Source of the DNA: Singulisphaera sp. GP187
Lineage (GTDB): Bacteria > Planctomycetota > Phycisphaerae > Phycisphaerales > SM1A02
Assembly: GCA_945862215.1 (NCBI GenBank)
Contig: CAMAXY010000018.1
Coordinates: 1-44,063 of the forward strand
Direction: 5' to 3'
DNA length: 44,063 nt
Part shown: positions 34,032-40,825 of the stretch, one piece after another
How the letters are laid out: every line of letters starts with the position of its first letter
Numbering within the stretch: the stretch's first letter is position 1
Program-made: the position numbers and the translations under genes
The notes under the pieces: generated by a model
What the model was told of the DNA's origin: nothing
What the model saw: only the letters and a program-made list of their open reading frames with translations
Databases searched by the model: none

Positions 34032-34049
34032 CGCCGCGCAGCCGCGGCG
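34032..34049. repeat. GC-rich hairpin between repeat copy 2 and fabI
   Basis: CGCCGCG (34032-34038) pairs with CGCGGCG (34043-34049) across a 4-base loop. It lies 3 bases beyond the stop codon of the minus-strand enoyl-ACP reductase gene and could protect or end that transcript, although no T-run follows on the minus strand. Confidence 0.55.
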
Positions 34050-34052
34050 TAC

Positions 34053-34832
34053 TCAAAGACCCATGATGCCATACCCACTATCCACATAAACCACCTGCCC
34101 TGTGATTCCAGATGCGAGTGGCGAAAGCAGAAACGCGCTGGCGTTACCAACTTCGATCGGCGTGATATTTCTGCGCAGCGGCGCCTTCTTCACAACCCAG
34201 TCGAGAATTTCCGAGAATCCGCCGACAGCCATCGCGCTCATCGTGCGCACTGGTCCAGCAGAAACTGCGTTGACTCGAATGTTTTTCGCGCCGAGTTCCA
34301 TCGCCAAATAACGAGTCGATGATTCGAGGGCAGACTTCGCGACTCCCATCACGTTGTAACCAGGAACAGCTTTTTCGGCTCCGTAATACGACATCGCAAC
34401 CATCGATCCACCGTTGGTCATCAGCGGTGCTGCTCGATTCGCCATCGCGATATACGTATATGCCGAAATATCCAGCGCATTCGTGAAGACGGATCGTGGC
34501 GTTCCCGCGAACTTGTCAGGTCGCAGCCAATCCTTGTCCGCATATGCAATGCAGTGCACAAGAAAGTCAATCGAACCAAAGTCCGCGCCAATTTTGGCAA
34601 ATGTTGCGTCGAGTTGCTCGTCGCTGCTCGCATCGAGCGGCATCATCCACGGTTCCTTCACGCCAAGCGATTCAACCGCCTTGCGCGTACGCCGTTCATT
34701 TTTCTCGCCAGGAATATGCGTGAAGAGACATTCAGCCCCTTCGCGCAGCAAACTCTCCGCAATCGATGTTGCGATCGAATTTTCGTTGGCGACTCCGACA
34801 ACCAAACCACGCATTCCATTCATAAATCCCAT
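34053..34832 (-). CDS. fabI: Enoyl-[acyl-carrier-protein] reductase (NADH)
   Basis: A 259-residue FabI, the last reductive step of fatty-acid elongation. Typical features are the atypical nucleotide motif GLVVGVANENSIATSIA, HCIAYAD, and the FabI-specific Tyr-(x6)-Lys pair in GYNVMGVAK, with SAGPVRTMSA near the substrate loop and VVYVDSGYGIMG at the end. The start at 34832 (MGFMNGMRG) matches FabI length; a further in-frame ATG upstream at 34955 would add 41 atypical residues. An ATG at 34823 with GGGA before it is an alternative. The gene is divergent from the SOUL lipoprotein gene at 34944. Confidence 0.94.
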   Translation of the reverse strand: MGFMNGMRGLVVGVANENSIATSIAESLLREGAECLFTHIPGEKNERRTRKAVESLGVKEPWMMPLDASSDEQLDATFAKIGADFGSIDFLVHCIAYADKDWLRPDKFAGTPRSVFTNALDISAYTYIAMANRAAPLMTNGGSMVAMSYYGAEKAVPGYNVMGVAKSALESSTRYLAMELGAKNIRVNAVSAGPVRTMSAMAVGGFSEILDWVVKKAPLRRNITPIEVGNASAFLLSPLASGITGQVVYVDSGYGIMGL

Positions 34833-34943
34833 ATCGGTAAGAGTAATGCAAAGCCGCAAATGTGGCGCAACCGAATCGAGGTCGGTACAGTTGGCAAAGT
34901 CCTCGCGATTAACAGGATCATTTTCACTCTTTACATCACTGCC

Positions 34944-35612
34944 ATGAACCAACAAAAAACTCCATCGATTCCCTCACGCTCGCGACTTCGGCCGCGCACC
35001 ATCGTTGGCATCTTGATTGCCGCAGGTACCGCGCTGACGGTCGTTGGTTGCGTGCGGCAATCAGGCAAAGTCGTCTATTTTCACGAGGCAGAATTGCCAA
35101 CGGGCTGGCCGCTCCTGACTGAAGTCGGCGTGGTCGAAGTGAAGGAATATCCGCAGTACCGCGAGGCCGTTGTCACCAAGAATGATGGCGCGGGCAGCGA
35201 TGAAAAGATGGGGCCGATGTTCGGAACTCTTTTCAATCACATATCAAAGAACGATATTCCGATGACCGCTCCAGTTGAGATGGAGTATTCACAGAACGAC
35301 GCGCGCGCGATGACATCGATGGCGTTTCTTTATCGCACGAACGAAACGGGAACTCTCGGTACCGACGGCCAGGTCGTCGTTCGCGAGGTCGCACCACGCA
35401 CATATGCGAGCGTTGGTGTTCGTGGCAGTTATAACGATGACAACTTCGCGGGTGGTTTAGCGATCGTCAACGCATGGCTTGCCGCAAATCCGCAGTGGCG
35501 CGCTGATGGCACACCGCGTTTCTTTGGTTACAACAGCCCGTTCATTCTTTGGTTCTGGAAGTACGGTGAAGTACAAGTACCAGTCGTTGAAAGCGTGAAG
35601 ACTTCTGCGTGA
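34944..35612 (+). CDS. SOUL haem-binding family lipoprotein
   Basis: A 222-residue protein with a lipoprotein signal (IVGILIAAGTALTVVGC; lipobox Cys about residue 36). The mature part has the SOUL/HBP pattern: VGVVEVKEYPQYREAVVT, FGTLFNHISKNDIPMTAPVE, MAFLYRTNET and a late GYNSPFILWFWKYGEV. Eukaryotic SOUL proteins bind haem or related tetrapyrroles; bacterial members are poorly characterised. The ATG at 34944 is used because it opens directly on the signal region; the preceding in-frame sequence overlaps the divergent fabI gene. Confidence 0.88.
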   Translation: MNQQKTPSIPSRSRLRPRTIVGILIAAGTALTVVGCVRQSGKVVYFHEAELPTGWPLLTEVGVVEVKEYPQYREAVVTKNDGAGSDEKMGPMFGTLFNHISKNDIPMTAPVEMEYSQNDARAMTSMAFLYRTNETGTLGTDGQVVVREVAPRTYASVGVRGSYNDDNFAGGLAIVNAWLAANPQWRADGTPRFFGYNSPFILWFWKYGEVQVPVVESVKTSA

Positions 35613-35634
35613 TTGAGAATCACGCTCAATCCAT

Positions 35635-35886
35635 TCATCTCCAATAATTGTTCGCAGCGGCGATGGTCGCGAATTCAGTCGCGACTGCCTGGCAGACTGC
35701 AATCAGCATTGCAGGATCTTCCGCATACATCGGCCGAAGCTTTTCGCGCACCGCGGCGTCTGGTTGAGTGGCCTTGACGATCAATCTCGACATTTTGATT
35801 GCGAGTTGCCGGCCTTCTTCCGGCGTCTTGGTGATCAAAGAGTTGCCTGGAACAAGTTGAATTGGATTTGCTGGTGTTGCGTTCAT
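35635..35886 (-). CDS. Small hypothetical protein
   Basis: An 83-residue soluble, mostly helical protein (EEGRQLAIKMSRLIVKATQP, AMLIAVCQAVATEFATIAAA). I do not recognise a family. It ends 22 bases after the convergent SOUL gene. Codon use is like the neighbouring housekeeping genes, which supports it being real, but there is no clear ribosome site before the ATG at 35886. Confidence 0.45.
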   Translation of the reverse strand: MNATPANPIQLVPGNSLITKTPEEGRQLAIKMSRLIVKATQPDAAVREKLRPMYAEDPAMLIAVCQAVATEFATIAAANNYWR

Positions 35887-36062
35887 TTGAAAAGTTGGGC
35901 CTTCGGACTTTCGTGTGGGTAAATCCTAGCCACTTTTCTGGATTTCAAACCATCCCGGACGCCTTTGGAGCCCAGCAACTGACCCCCACTGCACCAGAGA
36001 AAGCATTTCTAGGCGTTCAACATCCTTGGCCACCGCGTCGGCACGAAGCTATTTTGCATGCA

Positions 36063-36262
36063 TGCACGACAAAGATCTCTACAAAAAATTCTTGGGCATA
36101 GATAATCCCTAGTTCATTTCCCAGGTCACCGTGTACGACGCGAAGTTTATCATCGAAGTGCTCGTTGAGTTTCGCGGCGAACCGTGTTGCCCGCGCTGCC
36201 GCAAGGCATGCGCGGGCTACGACTCGCGGCGGCGCAAGTGGCGACATCTTGACAGTTTGAAC
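36063..36262 (+). pseudogene. ISL3-family transposase N-terminal fragment
   Basis: Translation from the ATG at 36063 gives MHDKDLYKKFLGIDNP, a stop (TAG at 36111), then in the same frame FISQVTVYDAKF, EVLVEFRGEPCCPRCRKACA and GYDSRRRKWRHLDS. The CCPRC...C zinc-finger pattern followed by GYD-R-R-WRHLD is the ISL3 transposase N-terminus. The in-frame stop falls where family members have Trp, so TGG became TAG. The frame is cut off after HLDS by sequence resembling an IS3-type end. The 176 bases before it (35887-36062) show nothing recognisable. Confidence 0.8.
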
Positions 36263-36288
36263 CTCCCCAGCTTTGGTGGACACTAAGA
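36258..36288. mobile_element. Probable IS3-family terminal repeat inserted in the ISL3 fragment
   Basis: The sequence begins TGAACCTCCCCAGC and continues through TTTGGTGGACACT, similar in layout to terminal inverted repeats of IS3-family elements (TGAACC plus a C-run). It starts exactly where homology to the ISL3 transposase stops. No IS3 transposase frame follows, so only an end remains. Assignment rests on motif resemblance. Confidence 0.4.
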
Positions 36289-36360
36289 ACGGGCGAGTTT
36301 GATCTCGACCATGCGGAGATCCAAACACATCGAGCGATTCAAGATCAGGCAGCAAGCTTA

Positions 36361-36414
36361 ACTAACGCCGCGACCTACAACCTCGTGCGGATGTGCAAGC
36401 TGCTCGCTGCGTGA
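36361..36414 (+). pseudogene. C-terminal fragment of a DDE transposase (IS5/IS1182-like)
   Basis: The frame at 36361 reads TNAATYNLVRMCKLLAA followed by a stop at 36412. The pattern A-A-x-Y-N-L-x-R-x-x-K-L is the usual C-terminus of IS5-type and IS1182-type transposases. The rest of the gene is missing. Downstream to 36581 the only pattern is short CGCGAAT direct repeats (about 36503-36528). Confidence 0.5.
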
Positions 36415-36581
36415 CGGCGCCTCGCAGCGGCGAAAACTGCATGTATGCGAGGCTTTTCACAAAGCCTGTGAGCACCGATGTCACACAGCACGAACCAATT
36501 CAACGCGAATCGCGCGAATCACGCGAAGCAAAATTCCCGCTAGGAAAAATGAGCGCAGAACTTGGATTCTTCAGCGTCCTG

Positions 36582-36899
36582 CTAGGCGCATCGCCCCACT
36601 GCGCGAGCCAGCGTGGTCGGTGAGACGCCCAACTTAAACAGCGACTTGAACATCAGGTCAAGCGACACCGTCGCATCTCCCGCCTCCATCTTCGCCACGC
36701 GGGACTGGCTTGACTTCAACAGTTTCGCCGCGCCGACCTGTGTGAGGTGCTGGCGCTGGCGGTGGTCACGGAGCGTCTTGGCAAGCTGGTGCCGAAGTTC
36801 CACATAGGCCGCCTCTTCTTTGCTCAATCCGAGAAAATCCCGGACTGATCCAGTCCGCCATCCCTTTGCCTTCAGACGTGATTCTTTGCTGGTGCTCAT
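36582..36899 (-). CDS. XRE-family antitoxin (HigA-like)
   Basis: A 105-residue DNA-binding protein with a cro/C1-type helix-turn-helix (LTQVGAAKLLKSSQSRVAKM, about 55-74) after a helical N-terminus (SVRDFLGLSKEEAAYVELRH). This arrangement is that of antitoxins paired with Gp49/HigB-type toxins, in which the toxin gene comes first. Here the toxin remnant ends 10 bases upstream, matching that order. The antitoxin frame is intact and would both neutralise the toxin and repress the operon. Confidence 0.85.
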   Translation of the reverse strand: MSTSKESRLKAKGWRTGSVRDFLGLSKEEAAYVELRHQLAKTLRDHRQRQHLTQVGAAKLLKSSQSRVAKMEAGDATVSLDLMFKSLFKLGVSPTTLARAVGRCA

Positions 36900-36909
36900 G
36901 GGTTGTTCC

Positions 36910-37278
36910 TTATACAGAGTCGTAGTTTCTGATCCTTGCCTTGCATGTGTCGATGACCTTTTGGGGAGTCTGTCGGGTTGTCTTGCGAAACACTTCGAGT
37001 ATCAGGACGGCGTCGACATCGATTCGATCGACGATGCGCTAACTGGAGCCCGCGTCAACGAGCCGACCTTCGTGGCACCGGGCACCGACCGACGGCATCG
37101 GCCGCGAGTGCGGCATGCCCAGCGACTCGCCGTCCTGCAGTCGCCTGAGCAGGAAGCCGGCATCCAGCCGAGCGTCCTTCGTGAACGGTGGAGTCTTGAC
37201 CTCGCCGTAAATCCATCGCAGGGGTTTGCTCGGGCCGGGATTCTGGTTGACGCGATAAGTATATGTCCAATCTGACAT
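36910..37278 (-). pseudogene. HigB/Gp49-like toxin gene interrupted by an in-frame TAG
   Basis: From the ATG at 37278 the frame reads WTYTYRVNQN, PLRWIYGEVKTPPFTKDARL, DAGFLLRRLQDGESLGMPHS, RPMPSVGARCHEGRLVDAGS and S, then TAG at 37039-37041, and continues in the same frame with RIVDRIDVDAVLILEVFRKT, TRQTPQKVIDTCKARIRNYD and SV before the true stop at 36910-36912. The whole matches phage-derived Gp49-like/HigB mRNA-cleaving toxins in length (about 122 residues). The stop lies where relatives have Trp (WRI), so TGG changed to TAG. The lost C-terminal third carries core strand and helix elements; the toxin is probably inactive. Confidence 0.82.
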
Positions 37279-37510
37279 ATGGCAAACCGGACATCGATTG
37301 AATTCGTCGTTGAACTAGTTGATAGGAATTCGCTTTCCCAGCGTCGCGGGCGCGCGCCCGACAAATCCACTGTGAAGCGGCGGATTCATGCGTTTCATGC
37401 AGCACTGCGGTCCTGAAACACAAATGGCAGGCTCGCTGGCACCCTTCGCAGAATACGGAAAAAGTTTAAAGACAAAAAGTATAAAGCGTAAAAGTGATAA
37501 AGGGAAAAGG
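37279..37510. other. Gene-free gap with a GC-rich palindrome
   Basis: The only structure I see is a 14-base perfect palindrome CGGGCGCGCGCCCG at 37347-37360, and A-rich sequence (about 37455-37510) after the end of the FGE-fold gene. No RNA gene or promoter is recognisable. Confidence 0.4.
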
Positions 37511-38575
37511 TTAATCGGCAGTCCTCGCGACACGGAACCCGACGAGGCTGGTGATGACGCCGGGCCAGCTCCTGCTGCGCAGCGACGCGCGGCAGGAGTA
37601 GGAGACGTTGAGCCAGTCGCCGCCGCGCTTCGAACGGGACGACAACTCGCTCCGCGCTGGACCCGTTGGATCAACCACACCGTCTGCGCAGGATTTGTAA
37701 TAGTCGCCTTCGTACCAGTCGTTGGTCCACTCCCAAACATTGCCGAACATGTCATAGAAACCAAGTGCGTTGGACGCTTTCTGAGCGACTGGGTGTGTGG
37801 TGGAGGCAGAGTTCGCTACGTACCACGCTATCTGGCCAAGTTCGCCATACCTCGGCTTACGCACTCCTGCGCGACAAGCGTATTCCCACTGCGCTTCGGT
37901 TGGAAGTTTCATCCCAGTCTTTGCACAGAATCTCTCACAATCGTTCCACGAGACTGTTTCGACTGGATTTGATGCCGTCAACAATTTGTTTGGTGATTCT
38001 GCGCCAGCTTTTTCTTGCGCTTCTTGCTTGGTCAGCCCTTCTTCGATGTACTTCGCAATCACTCGTTCGCGTTCCGAATTATTACTTTTCTGAAAATGAC
38101 TTGGGTTCACTCCCATCACCTTCATCCACTGCTCTTGCGTAACTTCAGTGCGACCGAGATAGAACGCTTTCGTGATGGTCACTTCGTGTGCAGGTCGTTC
38201 AGAGTATTTGAGCTGTGGGAACTTCTCCGCAAACAACTTTTCCATTTCCACCGCTTCTGTATCCCCTGGACTCATGCCCATCACAAACTTGCCCGGTGGC
38301 ACGAGCAACATCTCTATGCCACTTGCTTTGTCCTTGACTCGCCATGGCAACTTTGTTTCCGTGATGCGCTTGAGAAAGTCCGCATCGGTGACAACCTTGG
38401 GATCGGGATTCTGCTCGAGAACTTCAGCCCAAGCAAGTGGAGACGCCGTTGCAGTTGTTGCAGGCTTTGGATTTGGCTTCTCTGCATCAGCGCCACCTTG
38501 ACTAGCACCAACAAGTGCCGCCACCATCACCACCCCAACCAACATCAGCACGATATTGCGACCGGAATTGATCAT
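37511..38575 (-). CDS. Exported FGE/SUMF1-domain protein with DGR-like variable C-terminus
   Basis: A 354-residue protein with an N-terminal membrane/signal helix (NIVLMLVGVVMVAALVG) and a formylglycine-generating-enzyme-type fold: GIEMLLVPPGKFVMGMSPGD, FYLGRTEVTQEQWMKVMG, NPVETVSWNDCERFC, LPTEAQWEYACRAG and MFGNVWEWTNDWYEG, ending RGGDW then CRASLRSRS and VGFRVAR. Most FGE-fold proteins are not sulfatase-modifying enzymes; some are ligand-binding proteins diversified by retroelements. Here the last about 35 codons are GC-rich with mostly nnC codons, unlike the rest of the gene. The ATG at 38575 is used; a TTG six bases upstream is possible. It sits inside the decayed mobile region. Confidence 0.88.
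   Translation of the reverse strand: MINSGRNIVLMLVGVVMVAALVGASQGGADAEKPNPKPATTATASPLAWAEVLEQNPDPKVVTDADFLKRITETKLPWRVKDKASGIEMLLVPPGKFVMGMSPGDTEAVEMEKLFAEKFPQLKYSERPAHEVTITKAFYLGRTEVTQEQWMKVMGVNPSHFQKSNNSERERVIAKYIEEGLTKQEAQEKAGAESPNKLLTASNPVETVSWNDCERFCAKTGMKLPTEAQWEYACRAGVRKPRYGELGQIAWYVANSASTTHPVAQKASNALGFYDMFGNVWEWTNDWYEGDYYKSCADGVVDPTGPARSELSSRSKRGGDWLNVSYSCRASLRSRSWPGVITSLVGFRVARTAD
37525..37627 (-). other. Putative DGR variable region of the 37.5-kb FGE-fold gene
   Basis: Read on the minus strand from the Arg-Gly-Gly codons at 37627-37619, about 22 of the next 32 codons end in C. Aligned with 43687-43797, six codons between the first Trp and the CGC codon are identical and contain no A (TGG, TCC, TGC, TCG, CTG, CGC), while five codons differ at the first or second base but keep C at the third. 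This is the pattern left when adenines of AAC codons in a template repeat are mutagenised. Confidence 0.55.
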
Positions 38576-38628
38576 CGTCAAAGCGTATCAGGCGCAAGTG
38601 AGCAGTCGCGTCAGCGTGCGCCGTGCGC

Positions 38629-38889
38629 TTATGACTTGAATGTGGTCTTCTGCCACGCCAATACGCCTACCAGTATCAGTACATCTGCAAGTAGACCAGC
38701 ACCGATACCAAATGCTGCCTGCAGGCGAATGTGTGCAGCAGCAATGTTTAAATTCTGCACTGCAATCTCGGTTGAAGCATATTGCAGCGTCTTTGCTAGG
38801 TTGTATGCCTGCATTGCTTCACCCATAACGAGCCACAATATTCCGCAGAACACCACCACCATAGCCACGCCCAAAACTTTTTTATTCAT
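38629..38889 (-). CDS. Small two-helix membrane protein, unknown function
   Basis: An 86-residue protein with an N-terminal helix (VLGVAMVVVFCGILWLVMG) and a C-terminal helix (AAFGIGAGLLADVLILVGVL) separated by an amphipathic stretch (YNLAKTLQYASTEIAVQNLN). Both ends should face the cytoplasm. I do not recognise a family. It lies 53 bases upstream of the FGE-fold gene on the same strand, so it could be its operon leader. Confidence 0.5.
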   Translation of the reverse strand: MNKKVLGVAMVVVFCGILWLVMGEAMQAYNLAKTLQYASTEIAVQNLNIAAAHIRLQAAFGIGAGLLADVLILVGVLAWQKTTFKS

Positions 38890-39086
38890 GCGTGCAGACT
38901 ATCACCCTGCGCTGTTACTTTGGGATGCCTGCCAAGCGTGCGGGGTGTGGTTCGGACATATCTTCGGCTGACCCTCAGCACGGCACCTTCGCCGCAGATG
39001 GCCTTTGGGGTGTTTTTGAAGCGAATCATGCGCTCAAATGAACCAAAAAAACTTTTCATAAATTCGCGTTTTATTTTTCTTGTTTT

Positions 39087-39320
39087 ATGGCTTTATTGAA
39101 ATCGAGTTGGAGGCTCGTTGAACCAGCGGGTGTTCGAACTCCCGAAAGATCAACATGCCACGCGTATCGCGCAGTAGCGAGAGCAGTTGAAATGGAAAGT
39201 GATGCGCACTCATCCCCTGCTGATCCCGACTTGATTGCAGTCATCGCTTCGTGGGCAACGCTGCCAGCGGTGATCAAGGTTGGGATTATGGCGATGGTGG
39301 GCGCAACGACACCTTCGTGA
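39087..39320 (+). pseudogene. Possible C-terminal tail of a site-specific integrase
   Basis: A 77-codon frame reads RLVEPAGVRTPERSTCHAYR and then SSPADPDLIAVIASWATLPA followed by VIKVGIMAMVGA. The second part (DPDL-x-AVI-x-x-W-x-x-LP-x-x-I-x-x-GI-x-AMV) looks like the end of integrase-type ORFs I associate with planctomycetes, but the recognition is weak and there is no catalytic domain. The rest of the 38890-39362 stretch holds no gene I can support; 39040-39090 is AT-rich. Confidence 0.3.
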
Positions 39321-39362
39321 CGAATACATTTGAACTCAGAAACATATCTAGCGCGTTATGGA

Positions 39363-39887
39363 TTATGGGTTGATCAGGTTGAGAGGACAGTCCGAAGGTG
39401 GAATGTCATGGCGTGGTGCATCGCCCCAGTTGCCGAGAAGCATGGAGAGATCTGCGCCATCAACAGAGGTATCCGCATTGATATCAGTTGCCGCGGCGTA
39501 GCCCTGTGCTGGAGTACTGACGAGAATCCAAGGCTTTGTGCAATACCCGCCGTCTGTACACCAAAGATCAATTTGACTTCCGTTGTATCCGGTGATCTCT
39601 CTCCTCGTCGTCATCACTTCAACTCGACCATCCGACCAGCCACGAAGGATTTCGCCGCATGCTGATTGTCTTGAACCCGTCCCACTACCTATTACTTGCG
39701 TGTAAGCATTCGTCCCATACCACACAATCGTCGGTGCGGTTTGTGCAAGAGCTGCGGAAGTAATCGCTGACACAGGAACACCTGCATGTGCTTCCTTGCC
39801 GATTGGTGCGAAGCGATCGAGAACGGGGTAAAGAGCAACCGCAGCAGCGATTGCGCACAATCCAAAACCAGTTGAGATGTTTTTCAT
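39363..39887 (-). CDS. Secreted protein with dockerin-like C-terminus
   Basis: A 174-residue exported protein. The ATG at 39887 follows AAGGAA and opens a signal/anchor segment (GLCAIAAAVALYPVLD). The middle part (TIVWYGTNAYTQVIGSGTGS to QIDLWCTDGGYC) is unassigned; the C-terminus has one dockerin-like loop (DINADTSVDGADLSMLLGNW) and a short tail (CPLNLINP). It shares the dockerin layout with the adjacent gene at 39989-40666. Function unknown. Confidence 0.65.
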   Translation of the reverse strand: MKNISTGFGLCAIAAAVALYPVLDRFAPIGKEAHAGVPVSAITSAALAQTAPTIVWYGTNAYTQVIGSGTGSRQSACGEILRGWSDGRVEVMTTRREITGYNGSQIDLWCTDGGYCTKPWILVSTPAQGYAAATDINADTSVDGADLSMLLGNWGDAPRHDIPPSDCPLNLINP

Positions 39888-39988
39888 AATGAGTGATTTC
39901 CTTTTGAAAAGTGGTGAATAAAGAAGTGTGATCAAGTTTGTTTTAAAATTGGATAAACGCAGCCGTAAATCCATTGCAGCCGAATGCC

Positions 39989-40666
39989 TTACTGACACGG
40001 TCCCCATGCACCAAGCAGAATGCCGAGGTCCATAGCATCAACAATCCCATCTTGATTGATATCAGTCCCAGCAAACTCACCTCCAGAACTGCCCCATGCA
40101 CTCAAGACAATGGCGAGATCAACAGAGTTGACAATGTAACTACCCGTGATGTCACCAAGGCATGGAACTGCGAGAGCAACGAGCGATAGGTTATCTATCT
40201 CCCAATCAGTGTCAGTGCCGTTGATTTCACCTCGAAGTTCAACCACAGCACTTGTTCCTGTTGCCACAACCTCAACAGAAAAATAAAGCCACTGAGCGGG
40301 TGCCTCGGCCGTCGCAGTGAAAACCGTCGATCCATCGAAATCAACAGCAAATGACGGACAGGCTCCGCATCCAGACACATAATCTTTTTTGTACGAGCCA
40401 GTCAATAGATAGTGCATTGCCGGGAGAGTGGATACTTGCTGAAGGATGGTCGGATCTGTGGCGATCGGTCCATTATCATTTAGGCGGAACATTCCACCGG
40501 GCATACCTCCTGTTGCGATCCAACCTCCGTAATCATCGATTGAACTTGTGATCCAACCGTTACTTCCATAATCGAATCCACCATTCACAATTAACTCCTG
40601 TCCCCATGCATTCCCTGCAATCGAAGTGATCAAACACAGTGACGATGCGAGATATGCTGTTTTCAT
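39989..40666 (-). CDS. Secreted carbohydrate-binding-like protein with dockerin-type repeats
   Basis: A 225-residue exported protein with AGGAAG before the ATG and a signal peptide MKTAYLASSLCLITSIAGNA. The mature start ELIVNGGFDYGSNGWITSS is typical of CBM4/9- or DUF642-like jelly-roll domains, with a late WEIDNLSLVAL. The C-terminus carries two dockerin-like loops (GDITGSYIVNSVDLAIVLSA WG and GTDINQDGIVDAMDLGILLG AWG). Likely binds polysaccharide at the cell surface or outside; binding has not been inferred from any specific residue. Confidence 0.75.
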   Translation of the reverse strand: MKTAYLASSLCLITSIAGNAWGQELIVNGGFDYGSNGWITSSIDDYGGWIATGGMPGGMFRLNDNGPIATDPTILQQVSTLPAMHYLLTGSYKKDYVSGCGACPSFAVDFDGSTVFTATAEAPAQWLYFSVEVVATGTSAVVELRGEINGTDTDWEIDNLSLVALAVPCLGDITGSYIVNSVDLAIVLSAWGSSGGEFAGTDINQDGIVDAMDLGILLGAWGPCQ

Positions 40667-40783
40667 TTTTATTGCTTCCTATGGTGGAAAACCACAAACG
40701 TACTTAAACCGGAACCATCAAACAATGTATCCCAAGAGCACCGAATCTCGAAAGCGTTTGTTGAAGAGTCGAAGTAAAGAAAT

Positions 40784-40816
40784 AAAAACCTTGAAACAAG
40801 ACTTAGAGTCCTTGTT
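40784..40816 (-). terminator. Probable rho-independent terminator
   Basis: AACAAG (40795-40800) pairs with CTTGTT (40811-40816), extended by two inner pairs with a bulge. Read on the minus strand, the stem is followed after a short spacer by TTTTT (40788-40784). It lies 10 bases beyond the end of the DUF4041/GIY-YIG-like gene. Confidence 0.55.
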
Positions 40817-40825
40817 GTTTTTCTA

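Noticed and set aside
33535-34056. A 173-codon minus-strand frame spanning both structured repeats, with two similar peptide blocks (RPSKLFHGG and flanks).
   Set aside because: The frame is open in both copies because the 156-base unit is a multiple of three. About ten of 52 residues differ from only 16 base changes, so there is no sign of protein-level constraint, whereas base pairing is preserved. I treat it as a shadow of the repeat.
36111-37041. Reassignment of TAG to Trp in this organism.
   Set aside because: TAG serves as a normal stop at the ends of intact genes such as the DUF1552 gene, and the two affected genes are both mobile or dispensable.
39130-39165. A tRNA-like T-arm string (GTTCGAAC) in the stretch before the dockerin genes.
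   Set aside because: The flanking bases do not form a 5-pair T-stem on either strand and no acceptor or anticodon arm is present.
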